In this document: piece by piece, positions 61,224 through 64,000 of the stretch
Layout: each line of letters starts with the position of its first letter
How positions within the stretch are numbered: the first letter of the stretch is position 1
Source: Rhodococcus sp. SMB37
Lineage (GTDB): Bacteria > Actinomycetota > Actinomycetes > Mycobacteriales > Mycobacteriaceae
Reading direction: 5' to 3'
DNA length: 64,000 nt
NCBI RefSeq assembly: GCF_004345605.1
Contig: NZ_SLVY01000003.1
Coordinates: 124,001 to 188,000, forward strand
Translations under genes and position numbers: made by a program
Notes under the pieces: model-generated
Database searches by the model: none
Told to the model about the DNA's origin: nothing
The model's input: the letters and a program-made list of their open reading frames with translations, nothing else

Positions 61224-62521
61224 AGGCTGGTCTCCAGAGGTTTCGGTGCGAGTGTCTGTGCGCCGCCTACCTTCCGCAGCAGGACGACGGGGATGACGAT
61301 CAATACCACCACGACTGCGGCGGCAGGGAAGATCCACGGTGTCGGCACCTGTTTCACGACGCCGAGATCGACGAATGTCTCGTCGGCACCGGTGATCACA
61401 GCGGCACCGAGGAACGGTCCGATCACCATCGGCACGAGGACGGCGAACATCATCCGCAGTCCCTGCACCTGGCCCGCGCGATCCAGCGGAGTCAGGTTCC
61501 GAACGGTTGCCGAGATCGCGGCGACCCCCAGCATGAATCCCGCCATCATCACGATGCCTGCTCCGATGACAGCGAGCATTCCCCGCGCAGGGAACATCAG
61601 GAGCAGACCGACGACATAGCCAACGGCGACGGGCAGGATTCCCCTGGATGGGCTAATACGGTCCAGTACCCGGCCGCCGATCCCGCTGATCACTGCCGCA
61701 CCGATCAACACCGACGCCAGGACGATCGCGTATCCGTCCATGTCGAGGTACCGCTGCACGTAGATGATCAGGTACGGCAGGAACACCTGGGTGCTCGTTC
61801 CGAGGATCGCCCAGGCCAGCAATGCCAGATACAGCCGCGGATTGTCGCGCACGGTGCTGGGACGCAAGCCATGGACCACCGACGACAGGTAACTGCCGCT
61901 CGGTCTCGGTTGTCGCGGCTCGCGGACCCCGAACCAGGCGATCACCCCGACCGCCGCGGTGGCGCCGCCGATGATCGTGAAGAACAGCATCCACTGGCCG
62001 CCCCTGGTGAGCGGGTCGAGCGCACCGAACACCAGCAGCATCGCCAGCAATGGCATCGTGGCCAGCACGCCGTCGACGCGGCCGCGATTGTCAGGGCGGG
62101 TCGAGTCGGTGACCCACGCATTGAACGCGGCGTCGTTCGCACTCGAACCGAGAATGCTCATCACACGGTCGAGTACGACGATCGCGATCACCGCGATCGT
62201 CACTGCATCGAGCATCGGCATCAATGACGCGGCGGCATCGACACTCACCAGCCCGAAACCGGCGGTACAGAGGCCCCACGGCACGTGCCCGACCGCGATG
62301 AACTCGCGTCGCCCGCCGGTTCTGTCCGACGCCGCGCCGGCGAGCAGCGTCGCAATGGTGGCATCGACGGCACTGGTCGCGACCAGGGTGGCGAGTACTG
62401 TCGGCGAGTCGGTGATCGTGTTGTAGACGAACAGGTTGAGGTAGATGCTCTCGACCGTCCAGGCCAGTTGCCCCGTCAGCCCGAGCAGCACCACCCAGAT
62501 CCAGAGGCGACGATCGGCCAC
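61220..62521 (-). CDS. MFS transporter paired with a GH2-DUF2804 enzyme
   Basis: A 433-residue membrane protein with about 12 helices, of the GPH/MFS-1-like sugar porter type (WAWTVESIYLNLFVYN-like N-terminus; ASDRTGGRREFIAVG as motif A; GRVLDRISPSRGILPVAVGYVVG). Translationally coupled to the glycosidase gene, so likely imports the glycoside it cleaves. Start GTG 62521. No regulator next to it. Confidence 0.85.
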   Translation of the reverse strand: MADRRLWIWVVLLGLTGQLAWTVESIYLNLFVYNTITDSPTVLATLVATSAVDATIATLLAGAASDRTGGRREFIAVGHVPWGLCTAGFGLVSVDAAASLMPMLDAVTIAVIAIVVLDRVMSILGSSANDAAFNAWVTDSTRPDNRGRVDGVLATMPLLAMLLVFGALDPLTRGGQWMLFFTIIGGATAAVGVIAWFGVREPRQPRPSGSYLSSVVHGLRPSTVRDNPRLYLALLAWAILGTSTQVFLPYLIIYVQRYLDMDGYAIVLASVLIGAAVISGIGGRVLDRISPSRGILPVAVGYVVGLLLMFPARGMLAVIGAGIVMMAGFMLGVAAISATVRNLTPLDRAGQVQGLRMMFAVLVPMVIGPFLGAAVITGADETFVDLGVVKQVPTPWIFPAAAVVVVLIVIPVVLLRKVGGAQTLAPKPLETSL

Positions 62522-62806
62522 ACGCTCGTGTATCCCGCGACCATGGTGGTTCGCGCCATCCCGGCGCGTGGACCGATCCCACCGTGTCGGACCTCGTCAT
62601 GTCGCGCAGATACGCAGCGTTTCGACCGCACTGCGGTTGACCGGGGCAGCTCACCCAGGTGGATGTCCCGAATGGGTGACCACGTAGCGGACCACGTAGT
62701 CGCCCGCCTGTGTGCAGCGCGCGGACCGGCCATTGTGATTCAGGGCATACCGCGTTCGAAACATCCTCGTCCATTCATAACCGTAGTCACAACGGAAGGA
62801 ATCCTG
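62522..62806. other. 285-bp divergent promoter region
   Basis: No gene. It separates the MFS-GH2 operon (minus) from the SDR gene (plus). GACCACGTAGCGGACCACGTAG (62689-62710 region) is a direct repeat of GACCACGTAG with an 11-12-bp period and may be an operator. AAGGAATCCTG precedes the SDR start. Confidence 0.5.
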
Positions 62807-63643
62807 ATGGGACAGCTTGAAGGCAAGGTCGCGCTGGTAACGGGAGCAGCACGCGGACAAGGGCGCTCGCATGCCATCCGGCTCGCGGAAGAAGGCGCCG
62901 ACGTCATCATCGTCGACATCTGCGCCAAGCCGGCAACGACGAAGTACCGCGGTGCGACGGAGGACGAACTCCAGGAAACTGCCCGGCATATCGAGAAGCT
63001 CGGGCAGCGTGCCCATGTCGCTGTTGCCGACGTGCGGTCGCTGAGTCGGCTCCAGGACGTGGTCGCCGAGGGTGTTGCGAAGCTCGGACGCCTCGACACC
63101 GTGGTGGCGAACGCCGGCATCTTCTCGTCCAGTCCACTGCACGAGCTCACCGAAGCGCAGTGGGACGAAATGATCGACATCAACCTGTCGGGCGTGTGGA
63201 AGACAATGCGAGCGACTGTCCCCATCCTGATCGAGCAGGGTGAGGGCGGATCGATCGTCCTGATCAGCTCCACCGGTGGATTGCAGGGTTTCCCCAACTT
63301 CGCCCACTACGTCGCCGCGAAGCACGGCGTCACCGGTCTCGCCCGAACTGCCGCCAATGAGCTGGGCTCCCATCGGATTCGGTGCAACTCGATCCATCCT
63401 ACGTCGGTGCTGACGGACATGATCGACAACGAGGACATGTACCGGCTGTTCCGACCGGACCTCGAGACGCCCACACACGAGGATTTCCGCGAAGCGTGCG
63501 AGACCGCGATGAACGTGCTGCCGACTCCCTGGATCGAACCGGCGGATATCAGCAACGCCGTGGTGTGGCTCGCTTCGGACGCGGCACGCTACGTCACCGG
63601 CATCGCACTGCCCGTCGACGCGGGCGCCCTCAACAAGGTCTGA
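62807..63643 (+). CDS. Mycofactocin-type SDR family oxidoreductase
   Basis: A 278-residue short-chain dehydrogenase. Cofactor motif VALVTGAARGQGRSHAIRLAEEGADVIIVDIC (TGxxxGxG as TGAARGQG); NAG motif NAGI; catalytic S-Y-K as ISSTGG, YVAAKHG; C-terminal GIALPVDAGALNKV. The G-A-A-R-G-Q-G-R-S-H start with an insertion near residues 43-60 (TTKYRGATEDELQET) is the TIGR03971 mycofactocin-dependent pattern. Such enzymes keep NAD bound and recycle electrons through mycofactocin. Alcohol substrate unknown. Start ATG 62807. Terminator follows. Confidence 0.9.
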   Translation: MGQLEGKVALVTGAARGQGRSHAIRLAEEGADVIIVDICAKPATTKYRGATEDELQETARHIEKLGQRAHVAVADVRSLSRLQDVVAEGVAKLGRLDTVVANAGIFSSSPLHELTEAQWDEMIDINLSGVWKTMRATVPILIEQGEGGSIVLISSTGGLQGFPNFAHYVAAKHGVTGLARTAANELGSHRIRCNSIHPTSVLTDMIDNEDMYRLFRPDLETPTHEDFREACETAMNVLPTPWIEPADISNAVVWLASDAARYVTGIALPVDAGALNKV

Positions 63644-63660
63644 TCAGCAGACACCAGCAA

Positions 63661-63694
63661 GCGGGGCACCCGGAACCAACCCGGAGTGCCCCGC
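63661..63694 (+). terminator. Intrinsic terminator after the SDR gene
   Basis: GCGGGGCACCCGG pairs with CCGGAGTGCCCCGC (one bulge) around a short A-rich loop, 17 bp past the SDR stop. Very stable GC stem. Confidence 0.8.
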
Positions 63695-63800
63695 TCTGCG
63701 TGCGCGAACGCTGCGGCGATCTCGTGACGACCAATCGTTCCCAGCGTGACACCGCCGCTGCTCATTTGTAGTGCCTTCTCACCATTGCGCTGCGTGGAAC

Positions 63801-63843
63801 CCCGCATGCACTGAGTCGTAAACCCCGACTCGGTGCATGCGGG
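63801..63843. terminator. 18-bp stem-loop between SDR and nitronate monooxygenase genes
   Basis: CCCGCATGCACTGAGTCG pairs with CGACTCGGTGCATGCGGG (one T-G wobble) around the loop TAAACCC. It lies 10 bp past the stop of the minus-strand gene at 63854, so it probably ends that transcript. The length and symmetry resemble a repeat-type palindrome as well. Confidence 0.7.
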
Positions 63844-63853
63844 AAACCGGATG

Positions 63854-64000
63854 TCAGAGCAATACTGCTCTCGCCTGCGCATACTCGGCTCTGAGACGTT
63901 CGATGATCATTGCAGCCGTCAGCACGGCGTCGACGGCGCCGATGCCCTGCCCTGCGCCCCAGATATCGCGCCACGGCTTCGCCTGCGGCTTCGGACCCGG
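63854..64000 (-). CDS. C-terminus of a nitronate monooxygenase-like flavoprotein (partial)
   Basis: The last 48 codons and stop of a gene entering from the right edge. The visible tail KPWRDIWGAGQGIGAVDAVLTAAMIIERLRAEYAQARAVL matches the C-terminus of NAD(P)H-dependent 2-nitropropane dioxygenase/nitronate monooxygenase family proteins (D-I-W-x-A-G-Q-G-x-G, then a terminal L-R-x-E-Y helix). These FMN proteins oxidise nitronates; the active site is outside the window. Confidence 0.75.
   Translation of the reverse strand, partial: PGPKPQAKPWRDIWGAGQGIGAVDAVLTAAMIIERLRAEYAQARAVLL

Noticed and set aside
1..64000. CRISPR array, rRNA or prophage
   Set aside because: No regularly spaced repeats, no rRNA-like sequence and no phage structural or integrase genes were seen.

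Overview
The window looks like a chromosomal segment of a high-GC mycolic-acid actinobacterium, most likely Rhodococcus or a close relative in Nocardiaceae. The signs are dense genes with GTG starts and GTGA/ATGA start-stop overlaps, a wax ester synthase/DGAT, mycothiol-dependent maleylpyruvate isomerase-type proteins, F420-type enzymes (PPOX, LLM and Ddn-like), a mycofactocin-type SDR, an EfeUOB iron system, a latex-clearing protein with its TetR regulator, and a mycobacterial DinB2-type polymerase. No rRNA, tRNA, CRISPR array or prophage was found. One transposon-type element, a TnpB-only IS200/IS605 relative, is present.

Layout. 0-8.3 kb: small oxidoreductase, regulator and DNA-repair genes, an ECF-type transporter and a WS/DGAT. 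8.8-12.2 kb: efeUOB behind a DtxR/IdeR-like box. 12.5-27.2 kb: a sulfur-type region of two facing modules. Module A (minus strand) encodes a GntR regulator, an AprB-like ferredoxin, an SsuA/TauA-type binding protein with an odd C-terminal domain, a permease, an ATPase and an AprA/fumarate-reductase-like flavoprotein fused to HEAT repeats; a TnpB element sits between the permease and ATPase genes. Module B has a TauACB-type importer on the plus strand, converging on an AsfA-like flavoprotein, a ferredoxin, a cysteine-containing leader peptide and the alkanesulfonate monooxygenase SsuD. 27.2-32.1 kb: a siderophore ABC importer behind a second IdeR-like box, plus an AraC regulator. 32.2-50.3 kb: mixed catabolic and housekeeping genes, including an FAD monooxygenase, lcpR-lcp, an AlkC/AlkD-like protein, a two-domain sulfurtransferase, a methyltransferase, a MarR gene with a 36-bp perfect operator palindrome, an ABC exporter, an LLM monooxygenase, an MFS pump and a zinc alcohol dehydrogenase. 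50.6-58.1 kb: a phosphonate uptake and catabolism cluster (phnD-phnC-fused phnE-phosphonatase-like hydrolase-alcohol dehydrogenase, an FAD oxidoreductase and a GntR regulator) with three similar operator-like sites. 58.4-62.5 kb: a GH2-DUF2804 fusion enzyme with an MFS transporter. The end carries a mycofactocin-type SDR and the C-terminus of a nitronate monooxygenase-like protein.

How it fits together: much of the window is nutrient scavenging of iron (two uptake systems), sulfur (two organosulfur transporter/redox modules) and phosphorus (phosphonate), with local regulators and visible candidate operators. The most interesting part is the paired flavoprotein-ferredoxin modules at 12.5-27.2 kb. 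Their gene content points to a reductive or electron-transfer step coupled to sulfonate-type import, but the substrate and reaction cannot be read from the sequence.
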